Positions 6,108 to 13,039 of a stretch of DNA of 14,601 nt are shown here, piece by piece (within the stretch, counting starts at the first letter, position 1; each line of letters opens with the position of its first letter). The stretch is taken from positions 1 through 14,601 of the forward strand of contig DASPGR010000076.1 of the NCBI GenBank assembly GCA_035620515.1, in the 5' to 3' direction. A program made the translations under genes and the position numbers. A model generated the notes under the pieces. That model searched no databases, was not told the origin of the DNA, and saw only the letters and a program-made list of their open reading frames with translations. The stretch is from SG8-41 sp035620515. GTDB lineage: Bacteria; Pseudomonadota; Gammaproteobacteria; Burkholderiales; SG8-41.

Positions 6108-8030
6108 TCAATTGAGGCGATACCGACGGCGCGCATAGAGATCATAGGCGACCTGGAACAGGCTCGCGGTGTCGCGCACGGCCTCGTCGTTCTCGAGCGC
6201 CGGTTTCTGGGCATTCTGGCTGAAGTCGTACTCAAGCGTCCTGTGGCTCTTGCGGAAACCGAGCTCCACGAGGGCGTGGCCCGCGAGCAGCGCGACGTCC
6301 CGATTGTGGTTCAAGGGCACCAGTTCTCTGCCCGGCGCGGCGAGCAGCGCATCGCGCCCGAAGAAGGTGCTGTCGTAGGAGATCTTCAGCAACCCCAATA
6401 CCGTCGGCGCCACATCGAGCTGGCTCACCACGGTCGCGACCCGGCCCGGCGCGATGTGTCCAGGGCTATAGACGAGGAAGGGTATCTCGTAGGATTGGAC
6501 CGGTATCTCTTCCCGCCCGTAGACGCGCGCGCCGTGATCGGCCACGATCACGACGAGCGCATCCCCGAACCAGGGCCGCGTCTGCAGCGCTTCGATGAAG
6601 CGGCCGACGGCGTAGTCCGCGTAGCGGACGCCCGCCTCGCGTCCGCCGCCCTGCGGAGGCACGCCGGGAACGCCCTCGGGAAACGTGAAAGGCTTATGGT
6701 TCGAAGTGGTCATCACGACCGAGAATATCCGCTCGCCGCGCCGCACCTGCTCGTCGTAGACGCGCAGCGCGTTGCGGAAGAGATCCTCGTCGCTGACGCC
6801 CCAGATGTTGCTGAAACGCGGCCGGTCCATGTCGCTGCGGTCCACCACGCGGTAGCCGTTGCGCGAGAAGAAGTAGTTCATGTTGTCGAAGGCCCCGTAG
6901 CCGCCATAGATGAAGGTGGGCGAATAGCCGTTGCGGGTCATCACGGTCGACCAGTTGAACATCTTCTCGTTGTGGCTGCGCTTGACGATGGATTCGGGCG
7001 GGACCGGCGGAAAGGAGGCGGTCACTGCTTCCATGCCCCGCACCGTGCGCGTGCCGGTGGCATAGGTCCGGGCGAATAGCAGGCTGTCGCGCGCAATGCG
7101 ATCGAGGTTCGGCGTAAGACCCCGCCTGTCGCCGTAGGCCCCGACGAACTCCGCGCCGAGGGATTCCTCGAGCAGGACGACGACGTGCAGCAGGCGCGGG
7201 GCCCCGGAGTAGGCGACGTGACGCGCGAGCGGGCTGGGGGCCCCTGGCAGGAAATCAGTGTTGGCCCGCGCAACGAGCCCTCGCGCGCGCGTAATGGCGT
7301 CCGCCCGGTCGAGCGTCAGGTAGTACTGGTCGTAATCCAGACGGCCGTTGAATGCGGCGGCAAAGAACGAGTAGATCCCGTTTGCCGCAAGCTCGTTCGC
7401 CACACGGTTGGTGCCGAACCGTGCCGTCCCGCCATCGACGGCGAAGCCGCTCACGAAGACCAGGAGTAACACGACCGCAGCGGGCGCGAATCGCGCCCGC
7501 GCGCGATCGCTTGTGCGCAGGGCATTGCGGATCGTGCCGCGCGCAAGCCAGGTCATGGCCAGTGCCAGCGCCATGGCCGCGGCCATGACGCGCGCGACGG
7601 GGTACGTTTCCCAGATGTTCACGAAGACTTCGTGCGGATAGATCAGGTACTCGACTGCGACGTAGTTGAAGCGCGCGTTGAATTCATCGAAGAAGAAATA
7701 CTCGACCGCTCCGAGGTAGGCGAGCGCGAACGCCGTGAGGGCGAGCGCTGTCTGCATCATGAGCCGGTGGGGCCTTGAACGATACAGCCGTGCCGGCAGC
7801 AGCCACAGGTATAGAGCGAACGGCGCACTCAGGGTCAGGCAGGTGATCAGATCGTATCCGGCTCCGACCGCGAGAATTCGGGGCAGCTCTCCGAGCTCGA
7901 TCTGCCCGGCGCGCAGCGCTGTCGCTGCGAGAATGATCCGCGTCACGGTTGCGGCCAGCCAGATCCACGCTCCGACCAGCCAGAGCAGTGCGGAGCGCGT
8001 GGTCCTTGCGCGCGCGGTGGCGGGGCGCAT
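6108..8030 (-). CDS. LTA synthase/OpgB-like membrane sulfatase-fold transferase
   Basis: A 640-residue membrane protein. Five transmembrane segments occupy about the first 200 residues, followed by an extracytoplasmic alkaline-phosphatase/sulfatase-fold domain. Residues matching the LtaS active site are visible: E289 in VVLLEES, nucleophile T329 in ATGTRTVRG, H445 in SNHKPF, and D498-H499 in VADHG. Family members transfer phosphoglycerol (LtaS, OpgB) or phosphoethanolamine (EptA) from phospholipids to envelope polymers or lipids; this one is closer to the LtaS/OpgB branch than to EptA, but the acceptor cannot be read from sequence. The start is ATG 8030, with AGGAG seven bases upstream; TTG 8033 is possible but worse placed. 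TGATG links it to the SDR gene before it, and the PAP2 gene follows after 4 bases. The catalytic residues appear intact. Confidence 0.9.
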   Translation of the reverse strand: MRPATARARTTRSALLWLVGAWIWLAATVTRIILAATALRAGQIELGELPRILAVGAGYDLITCLTLSAPFALYLWLLPARLYRSRPHRLMMQTALALTAFALAYLGAVEYFFFDEFNARFNYVAVEYLIYPHEVFVNIWETYPVARVMAAAMALALAMTWLARGTIRNALRTSDRARARFAPAAVVLLLVFVSGFAVDGGTARFGTNRVANELAANGIYSFFAAAFNGRLDYDQYYLTLDRADAITRARGLVARANTDFLPGAPSPLARHVAYSGAPRLLHVVVLLEESLGAEFVGAYGDRRGLTPNLDRIARDSLLFARTYATGTRTVRGMEAVTASFPPVPPESIVKRSHNEKMFNWSTVMTRNGYSPTFIYGGYGAFDNMNYFFSRNGYRVVDRSDMDRPRFSNIWGVSDEDLFRNALRVYDEQVRRGERIFSVVMTTSNHKPFTFPEGVPGVPPQGGGREAGVRYADYAVGRFIEALQTRPWFGDALVVIVADHGARVYGREEIPVQSYEIPFLVYSPGHIAPGRVATVVSQLDVAPTVLGLLKISYDSTFFGRDALLAAPGRELVPLNHNRDVALLAGHALVELGFRKSHRTLEYDFSQNAQKPALENDEAVRDTASLFQVAYDLYARRRYRLN

Positions 8031-8842
8031 CAACGGGCTCCTGCGGGCCGTCGTGCGCCTGCCGGCGCTTTTCTGTTCTGAGCGGCCAGCGAGCGGTCCA
8101 CGAGCCCGGGCGCGATGGCGTTGACACGCACGAAAAAACGCTCGGGCCAGCCGACGTAAACCTCGCTGCGTTCCTCCTCGATGGCGTTGATGATCACGCG
8201 CGCAACGGCCTCGGGCGGATCCATTGCGGCGCCTGTCCGCGCCACGAAGTCGCGCGCCGCCGGCGTATTCATGGCGGTGTCAGTGGTGCGCGGCGCGACG
8301 TAGCTTACCGTGATGCCGGTCCCGTCCAGCTCGCGGCGCAGCGCTTCGGAGAAGCCGCGCAGCGCGAACTTGGTTGCGGAATAGACGGCAAACTGCGGGA
8401 ATGCAATGGAGCCGAACGCCGAGCCCACGTTGACGATATGGCCGCGTCCACGCTGCAGCATTCCCGGCAGCACCTCGCGCGCGAGCAGCATCGGAGCGGT
8501 CAGATTGACCTCCACGAGGCTGCGAATCCTGGAATCCTCCTCCTCGGGGAGGGGCCCGAAGCACGATAACCCGGCGTTGTTGATGAGGATATCAATGGCG
8601 CCCAGCGCATCCACCGCGCTCCGGGCAAGGTGAGATGGCCCTGCCGGCCCGGAAATGTCGCAAGGGAGCGTCGCAGCGAACGCTCCCCCGGTCCTTATGC
8701 GTTCTGCAAGATCGATGAGCTTGTTCTCGCTGCGGCCCGCCAGCGCAAGGCGCGCGCCGCGCCGCGCAAGCTCCATTGCGACGCAGCGGCCGATCCCGCC
8801 GCTCGCGCCGGTCAGCAGCACGCCTTTTCCGGAAAGTTTCAT
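8030..8842 (-). CDS. Short-chain dehydrogenase/reductase
   Basis: A classical NAD(P)-dependent SDR of 270 residues. It has the cofactor loop TGASGGIG (11-18), R37 after strand 2 suggesting NADPH, NNAG (88-91), and the catalytic set S141, Y154 and K158 (VYSATK). The C-terminus (about 249-270) is an Ala/Arg-rich tail beyond the fold. Members of this subgroup often reduce keto groups of acyl chains, but the substrate is not readable here. The start overlaps the diiron-oxidase stop (ATGA, 4 bases) and its stop overlaps the next start by one base, so it is translated as part of the six-gene unit. Placement between an oxidase and an envelope transferase suggests it reduces a product of the upstream enzymes; that is inference. 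Confidence 0.92.
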   Translation of the reverse strand: MKLSGKGVLLTGASGGIGRCVAMELARRGARLALAGRSENKLIDLAERIRTGGAFAATLPCDISGPAGPSHLARSAVDALGAIDILINNAGLSCFGPLPEEEDSRIRSLVEVNLTAPMLLAREVLPGMLQRGRGHIVNVGSAFGSIAFPQFAVYSATKFALRGFSEALRRELDGTGITVSYVAPRTTDTAMNTPAARDFVARTGAAMDPPEAVARVIINAIEEERSEVYVGWPERFFVRVNAIAPGLVDRSLAAQNRKAPAGARRPAGAR

Positions 8843-9525
8843 AGCGCGACCTCCGTCAAACGCGGCGTCCCGAGGCGCTCGGCGTCGAGCGCGCGAAAGA
8901 CGTTTTCGTAGAGATGGTAGAAAACCCGGGCGCAGTGTATGACTGCTGCCCGATCCTCGCTATCGTCCAGGCGGTTGACCAGCGACTCGAAAAGGCGCGT
9001 GTGCGCGATATCGAGCTCGCCGTGCGATGAGAGATAGGTGAAGGCGCCGGGCGGCAATCCGAGCGAGCGCTGCAACGCGCGTGCAGCCTGCGAAGCGACC
9101 GCGGTGCTGGTGCCTTCCAGCACGAGCACCATGCCAAGGAACCCCACCGGATTGACGCGCGCGATGGCGTCATAGGCGTATGCGACGAGAAGCTCCGCCG
9201 GAAGGCCGGGTGTGCCCGTGCGCACGCCGGTCGGATCGACGCCGCACGCATGAATGTCGTTCAGGATCCATTCCTGATGGCCGGTTTCCTCGCTGATGTA
9301 TTCGCTCATCGCCGTCCGCAGCCACTCGAGCCGCGCGGGCAGCCGCGCGCCGCAGGCCATGAGCAGCGGCAGCGTGTGCTTGACGTGGTGATAGGCCTGG
9401 GCAAGGAACGCGACGTAGTCGTTCTTCGTCAGCTTGCCTGCGGCGCCGTCCCGGATGAAAGGGATGGACAGAAGATCCGAGCGCTCGCGCCGGGTCGCGG
9501 CCAGCAGTTCATCATAGAACTTCAT
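8839..9525 (-). CDS. Heme-oxygenase-fold diiron oxidase (TenA/PqqC-like)
   Basis: A 228-residue all-helical protein of the TenA/PqqC/heme-oxygenase-like fold; databases often label such proteins 'TenA family transcriptional regulator' or 'iron-containing redox enzyme'. It carries the ligand layout of heme-oxygenase-like diiron oxidases: E80-x2-H83 (SEETGHQEW), E137 (VLEGTS) and H168-x3-D172-x2-H175 (SSHGELDIAH). Characterised members with this pattern include UndA (fatty acid to terminal alkene) and the central domain of SznF (N-oxygenation). The start is ATG 9525, matching the conserved MKFYDELL opening; the open frame before it lies inside the ligase gene. It overlaps the ligase by 14 bases and the SDR by 4. 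A thiaminase function is unlikely because the metal ligands are present and there is no thiamine context. Confidence 0.85.
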   Translation of the reverse strand: MKFYDELLAATRRERSDLLSIPFIRDGAAGKLTKNDYVAFLAQAYHHVKHTLPLLMACGARLPARLEWLRTAMSEYISEETGHQEWILNDIHACGVDPTGVRTGTPGLPAELLVAYAYDAIARVNPVGFLGMVLVLEGTSTAVASQAARALQRSLGLPPGAFTYLSSHGELDIAHTRLFESLVNRLDDSEDRAAVIHCARVFYHLYENVFRALDAERLGTPRLTEVAL

Positions 9526-11020
9526 GTGTCCTTTCGTGGTAGAGGGATTCGATCTGCGGGCCGTAGCGCTTGCGCAGGGCGTGGCGGCGCAGGCGGCCGT
9601 TGCCGGTGAGCTCATCGCTGCGCGCCGAGAAAGGCTCATGCGAGCGGATCCAGCGCCGCACGCGGGCGTAATCGGGAAGCGACGCGTTCACGCGGCCGAT
9701 GGCGGCGCTCACGACGCTGTCGGGCGTCCCGTTTCTCGGGGTCACGACTGCGGCGATCCACGGACGCGACTCACCGCTCACCCACGCTTGGGCAATTTCG
9801 GGCTCCCCGGTCAGCGCGGTTTCGATCCATTCCGGGGATACGTTGCGGCCGTACGAGGTCACGAAGAAGTCCTTCTTGCGCCCCTCGAGGTGGAGAAAGC
9901 CATCCGAATCGAGGCGGCCGATGTCTCCCGTCGGCCATGGCCCGGTGACCGGCGCGCCGTCAGGGCAATAGCCGAGAAACAGGGCGCCATCGGTGAGGAT
10001 CTCGCCGTCGGCCGCGAACGAGAGCTTGACGTGAGGAAGGGGGCGTCCGACGGTGCCTGCACGGTTCTCGCCGGGGCGGTTCAACGTGAGGACGGAGGCG
10101 CATTCGGAAAGCCCGTAGCCTTCGAAGGCCGCCAGACCGGATGATCTCGCCTGCTCGAGCAGGGCCGGCGCGACGGGTGCGCCACCCACGGCCAGAAAGC
10201 GCAGTGTCCGTGGCGCCGGCGCGCCGGAGGCTGTCTCGCCGGCCAGGGCCCGCAGCATCTGCGGGACAGTGATGGCTGTCGTCGCCTGCGTCTGGTGAAG
10301 GCAGTTCAGCATGCGGTCAGGCTCGACGCCGGACGCGCCGAGCGTTCCCACCTCCCGCAGCGGCGGCAGCATGCAGCGCCCGCCGGAAAGCAGTGTCGCG
10401 TAAACACCCACGTTCTCGAGCAGCGTGGCGAGAGGCAGCAGGCTCAGGTGCCGGTCCGCGGCAGTCAGAGCGCACACGGCGGCGAGCGCCCCTGCGACCG
10501 CGCCGGGCGCTGCAGCGTCGAGGCAAACGCCCTTTGGTTGCCCGGTGGTGCCCGAGGTGTAGGTGATTTTCGATGTGCCTTCGGGCAGGTGCGGTCGATG
10601 GGGCAGCGCCGTCGTGATTCGCGCCACCGTGCGCCCGAAGAGCTCCAGATCGGGTGCACGCGCCGCCGCCGCGCCGTTGCTTCGGAGGAGATCGCAGAAG
10701 TAATCGGGCCGGTCGGTGACGATCGTGTCAGCTCCCGCTTGCGCGATTGCGTGCCAATGCTGAAGCGGTGAAAAGAAAGCAGGCAATGGCAAGCAGGGCA
10801 TGCGCCCCGCGAGCAGCGCAAGATCCAGGGCGATCCACTCGGGAGAATTGTCCAGGGCGAGGGCGACAGTGCGCGACCCGCCCATGCGCAACTCGGCGGC
10901 GACCTCGCCGATGGCGCCGCTGAGAGCGCGATAGGAGACCATGCGCTCGTTGTCAGCCAGGGCCGGGCGATGCGGATAGGCGGCCGCACCGCGTCCGATC
11001 GCCGCGATCACCGGGTGCAT
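9512..11020 (-). CDS. AMP-binding acyl ligase (ANL superfamily)
   Basis: A 502-residue adenylate-forming enzyme. Core motifs are in order: A3 YTSGTTGQPKG (154-164), A5 GYGLSE (301-306), A7 TGD (364-366) and A8 GRKKDFFVTSYGRNVSP (380-396). In A10, LTGNGRLRR (471-479), the lysine that normally catalyses adenylation is arginine (R476). The family activates carboxylic acids as acyl-AMP, then usually makes a CoA or carrier thioester. No carrier-protein gene is nearby, so CoA or direct hand-off is likelier. The start is ATG 11020, preceded by GAGG and overlapping the hemolysin-family gene by 13 bases; ATG 11032 is an alternative. The frame is open far upstream, but that part is the other gene read out of frame. 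The end overlaps the oxidase start by 14 bases. Substrate unknown; a fatty acid is a reasonable guess. Confidence 0.9.
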   Translation of the reverse strand: MHPVIAAIGRGAAAYPHRPALADNERMVSYRALSGAIGEVAAELRMGGSRTVALALDNSPEWIALDLALLAGRMPCLPLPAFFSPLQHWHAIAQAGADTIVTDRPDYFCDLLRSNGAAAARAPDLELFGRTVARITTALPHRPHLPEGTSKITYTSGTTGQPKGVCLDAAAPGAVAGALAAVCALTAADRHLSLLPLATLLENVGVYATLLSGGRCMLPPLREVGTLGASGVEPDRMLNCLHQTQATTAITVPQMLRALAGETASGAPAPRTLRFLAVGGAPVAPALLEQARSSGLAAFEGYGLSECASVLTLNRPGENRAGTVGRPLPHVKLSFAADGEILTDGALFLGYCPDGAPVTGPWPTGDIGRLDSDGFLHLEGRKKDFFVTSYGRNVSPEWIETALTGEPEIAQAWVSGESRPWIAAVVTPRNGTPDSVVSAAIGRVNASLPDYARVRRWIRSHEPFSARSDELTGNGRLRRHALRKRYGPQIESLYHERTHEVL

Positions 11021-11667
11021 GCAGCCTCGCATACCGCGTGAAATGCCGCAGCGACGTTGACCGCCGTCACCACGGGTGAATGGTCGTAATAAGTTCCCCA
11101 GTGCCCGCGCTCCTCCGCGCTCAATCGATCCGCATCCGCCCGGGCCAGCGTGACGAGTGGGATTCCGATGCGCTGGAAGCTGTTGCGCAGAGCGGGTACA
11201 GCGCTGAACACGACCCAGCGGGACCCCCGGGCGTAGAGGCACGCCGCAAGATGCACGATCAGCCGACGCGCATAGCCCGGACGCGCGATGACAAGGTTGC
11301 CGACCTCGACGATATCCATGCGTGTCACCGACGGATCGGACGCGGCGCCGAGGACCGTGTCGACCGGAGCATCGAGGTAGGTCTCGAGAAACAGCCTGTC
11401 CGCTGCCGCGGGGCGCAGCCCGCACGCCGCGGCAATCTTCGAGCCATGTCGCAGGACCATGAGCTCGGGCATGAGCTGCGCGAGACGCGCTCCGTAGGCG
11501 GTCCTGAAGCCGAGCCTGATGAATTCCTCGATTTCCGCGCGCTCCGGGCCGCTCGCGCGGTTAAACGCCCAGGGGCTTGTTGCCGCGCCTGCTCGCGCAC
11601 GCCGTTCGCCCGGTGCCGGAGCCACATTGAGCTCCGCGATGGAGTCTTCCATGGTTTCGCCTGCCAT
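11008..11667 (-). CDS. 'Thermostable hemolysin' family protein (GNAT-like)
   Basis: A 219-residue protein resembling the T_hemolysin family named after Vibrio delta-VPH. Recognisable blocks are FIRLGFRTAYGARLAQLMPEL (about 49-69), the GLRPAAADRLFLETYLDAPVD stretch (83-103), IVEVGNLV (119-126), a VFSAVPALRNSFQRIGIP stretch (153-170) and GHWGTYYDHSPVVTAVN (188-204). From memory, this family is grouped with the acetyltransferase (GNAT) fold, which also includes acyl-homoserine-lactone and ornithine-lipid acyl-transferases, so 'hemolysin' is probably a historical label. No signal peptide or membrane segment is visible, pointing to a cytoplasmic enzyme. It is the first gene of the six-gene unit, downstream of a PmrA-like direct repeat and a GC hairpin. 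ATG 11652 is an alternative start. The family call is fairly secure; the function is unknown. Confidence 0.82.
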   Translation of the reverse strand: MAGETMEDSIAELNVAPAPGERRARAGAATSPWAFNRASGPERAEIEEFIRLGFRTAYGARLAQLMPELMVLRHGSKIAAACGLRPAAADRLFLETYLDAPVDTVLGAASDPSVTRMDIVEVGNLVIARPGYARRLIVHLAACLYARGSRWVVFSAVPALRNSFQRIGIPLVTLARADADRLSAEERGHWGTYYDHSPVVTAVNVAAAFHAVCEAACTR

Positions 11668-11676
11668 GCTTCAAAT

Positions 11677-11694
11677 GCCGGCCGCGGGGCCGGC
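11677..11694 (-). promoter_or_regulatory. GC-rich stem-loop in the leader of the six-gene unit
   Basis: GCCGGCC (11677-11683) and GGCCGGC (11688-11694) form a perfect 7-bp all-GC stem with a 4-base loop, ending 9 bases before the hemolysin-family ATG at 11667. There is no T-run on the coding strand, so it is not a standard terminator. It would lie in the 5' leader close to the ribosome-binding region, where it could modulate translation or stabilise the message. The start at 11652 would leave more room for ribosome access. Confidence 0.5.
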
Positions 11695-11748
11695 GTTGAT
11701 CACAGGGCGAGCTTAGGGAGGCCCGCGTCAGGAATCCGTCGTGGCGGC

Positions 11749-11765
11749 GTGAAGAAATTGTGAAG
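11749..11765 (-). promoter_or_regulatory. Direct-repeat operator resembling a PmrA/OmpR-family box
   Basis: On the coding strand 11765 to 11749 reads CTTCACAATTTCTTCAC: two identical hexamers separated by five bases, an 11-base period. OmpR/PhoB-family regulators bind such head-to-tail repeats as dimers, and the PmrA consensus is a YTTAAK-N5-YTTAAK type repeat. It sits in the 109-base gap between the histidine kinase stop and the hemolysin-family start, where an activator site for the six-gene unit is expected, and the neighbouring response regulator is of the right class. No convincing -10 element was found downstream. Binding is inferred. Confidence 0.6.
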
Positions 11766-11776
11766 TGCGGGCGGAT

Positions 11777-13039
11777 TTAACGGAGGCTGATGCTGAAGGC
11801 GGAGCCGTGGCCGGGGGCGCTGTCGATCTCTATCGTCCAGCCGTACAGGTCGCATACGCGCTTGACGATGGCAAGACCCAGGCCGACGCCCTCGCGCTTG
11901 CTCGCGGCGCGATAGAAGCGCTCGAACAGACGCCGGACGTCGCCGGCTGCGATCCCTGCGCCGGAATCCGACACCATGAGGCGCCCTGCCGCGTAGCTCA
12001 CCGCGACGAATCCGCGCTCGGTATGCTGCACGGCATTCCGGATGAGATTGGTCAGCACGATCTCGAGCGCCTGGCGGTTGAGCTGCACCGTCGCGGCGGG
12101 CTCGACCTCCATCCTGAACTGCAGCCCCTTGCGCGTCAGCTCGGCCCGGTAGGGTTCCGCGGCGTCGGTGACAGCCTCGGCTACGGAAACAGTCTCGGCG
12201 GTGCCGAGCGCCTGCTCGCGGGCCAGAAAGAGCAGGACCTGGATCTGCTCGGACATTCGCTCTGCCGCCGCCTCGATCATTTCGACCCGCTGGCGCGCCT
12301 TGTCCGGCAGCGATGAATCCGCGAGCAGGAGCTCGCAAGTCGTCCGGATCGCAGTGAGCGGCGTGCGCAACTCGTGGCTCGCATTGCCAGTGAATTCCTG
12401 CTCGCGCTGGATCATGCGCGCAATCCGGGCCCGGTAGTCGTCGAGCGCGGCGGCGAGCAGTGCCACCTCCGGGTCCTGGCCGGCCTGAGCGAGCGGTGGC
12501 CGGGCAGCGTCAGGGGCGAGCGATTTCACCGTCGCGGCGAGGCCGGTGACCTGGCGAGTCAGCAGCCCGGCGAGCCAGTAACCGAGCCCCAGGGCGACCA
12601 GCACGACGACGCCAAAGCTCGCATACACCAGCTCCTGAAACTCCACCTCGCGCTGCTCGTGCGGGCCCGCATCGTACGACACGATGAAGGTGGTTCCGCC
12701 GGCACGGCGCACGCCCACATGACGCTCGTTCAGGGCACGCCCGATTTCGTGGTAGCCCTCGGGGAGGGTGCGCAGTGCCTCGGGCACACGGGCAAGCTCC
12801 TCGAGACCGTGCGCAATGTAATACTCGAGGTTCGGGCCGGTCGGCTGCGGGAGGGCGGGATTCTCGCGATGGCGGGCGATCAGCGCGTCGAGCTCCTCGG
12901 TCACGATCTGGGTGACCAGCGCGTGCTCCATCCGCTCGGACGCCGTGAAGAGAACGACGCCGAGGGCACCGACGACGGTGATGCAGGCGGCCGCGAACAC
13001 CGCGGCCACCTTGATACGCAGTCCGGGCCTAAGCTTCAC
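11777..13039 (-). CDS. Membrane sensor histidine kinase of an OmpR-type system
   Basis: A 420-residue kinase with the start at GTG 13039, where GGAG lies six bases upstream and the gene overlaps the regulator by 11 bases. Order of parts: TM1 (about 10-32); a periplasmic sensor of about 105 residues rich in Glu/Asp near its start (TEELDALIARHREN); TM2 (about 140-160); a linker; H-box FTGNASHELRTPLTAIR with phospho-accepting H222; N-box NLIRNAVQH (N335); G1 DSGAGI (358-363); G2 GVGLGLAIV (384-392). The architecture and size match the PmrB/QseC/ColS group. The acidic periplasmic patch could bind metal or cationic compounds, but that is inference. It probably senses an envelope condition and controls the six-gene unit located directly after it. 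Confidence 0.92.
   Translation of the reverse strand: MKLRPGLRIKVAAVFAAACITVVGALGVVLFTASERMEHALVTQIVTEELDALIARHRENPALPQPTGPNLEYYIAHGLEELARVPEALRTLPEGYHEIGRALNERHVGVRRAGGTTFIVSYDAGPHEQREVEFQELVYASFGVVVLVALGLGYWLAGLLTRQVTGLAATVKSLAPDAARPPLAQAGQDPEVALLAAALDDYRARIARMIQREQEFTGNASHELRTPLTAIRTTCELLLADSSLPDKARQRVEMIEAAAERMSEQIQVLLFLAREQALGTAETVSVAEAVTDAAEPYRAELTRKGLQFRMEVEPAATVQLNRQALEIVLTNLIRNAVQHTERGFVAVSYAAGRLMVSDSGAGIAAGDVRRLFERFYRAASKREGVGLGLAIVKRVCDLYGWTIEIDSAPGHGSAFSISLR

Noticed and set aside
6104..6235. Upstream extension of the PAP2 frame by 44 codons
   Set aside because: It lies inside the end of the LtaS-like gene and has no conserved content; ATG 6103 fits the 4-base gap.
6063..7079. 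Long plus-strand open frame of 338 codons
   Set aside because: It lies wholly antisense to the well-supported PAP2 and LtaS-like genes, is Arg/His/Val-rich without any known domain, and is a by-product of high GC content.
11021..11425. Upstream extension of the acyl-ligase frame by 135 codons
   Set aside because: It is the hemolysin-family gene read in another frame; composition is Arg/Gly/Ser-rich, and the ligase fold starts normally from ATG 11020.
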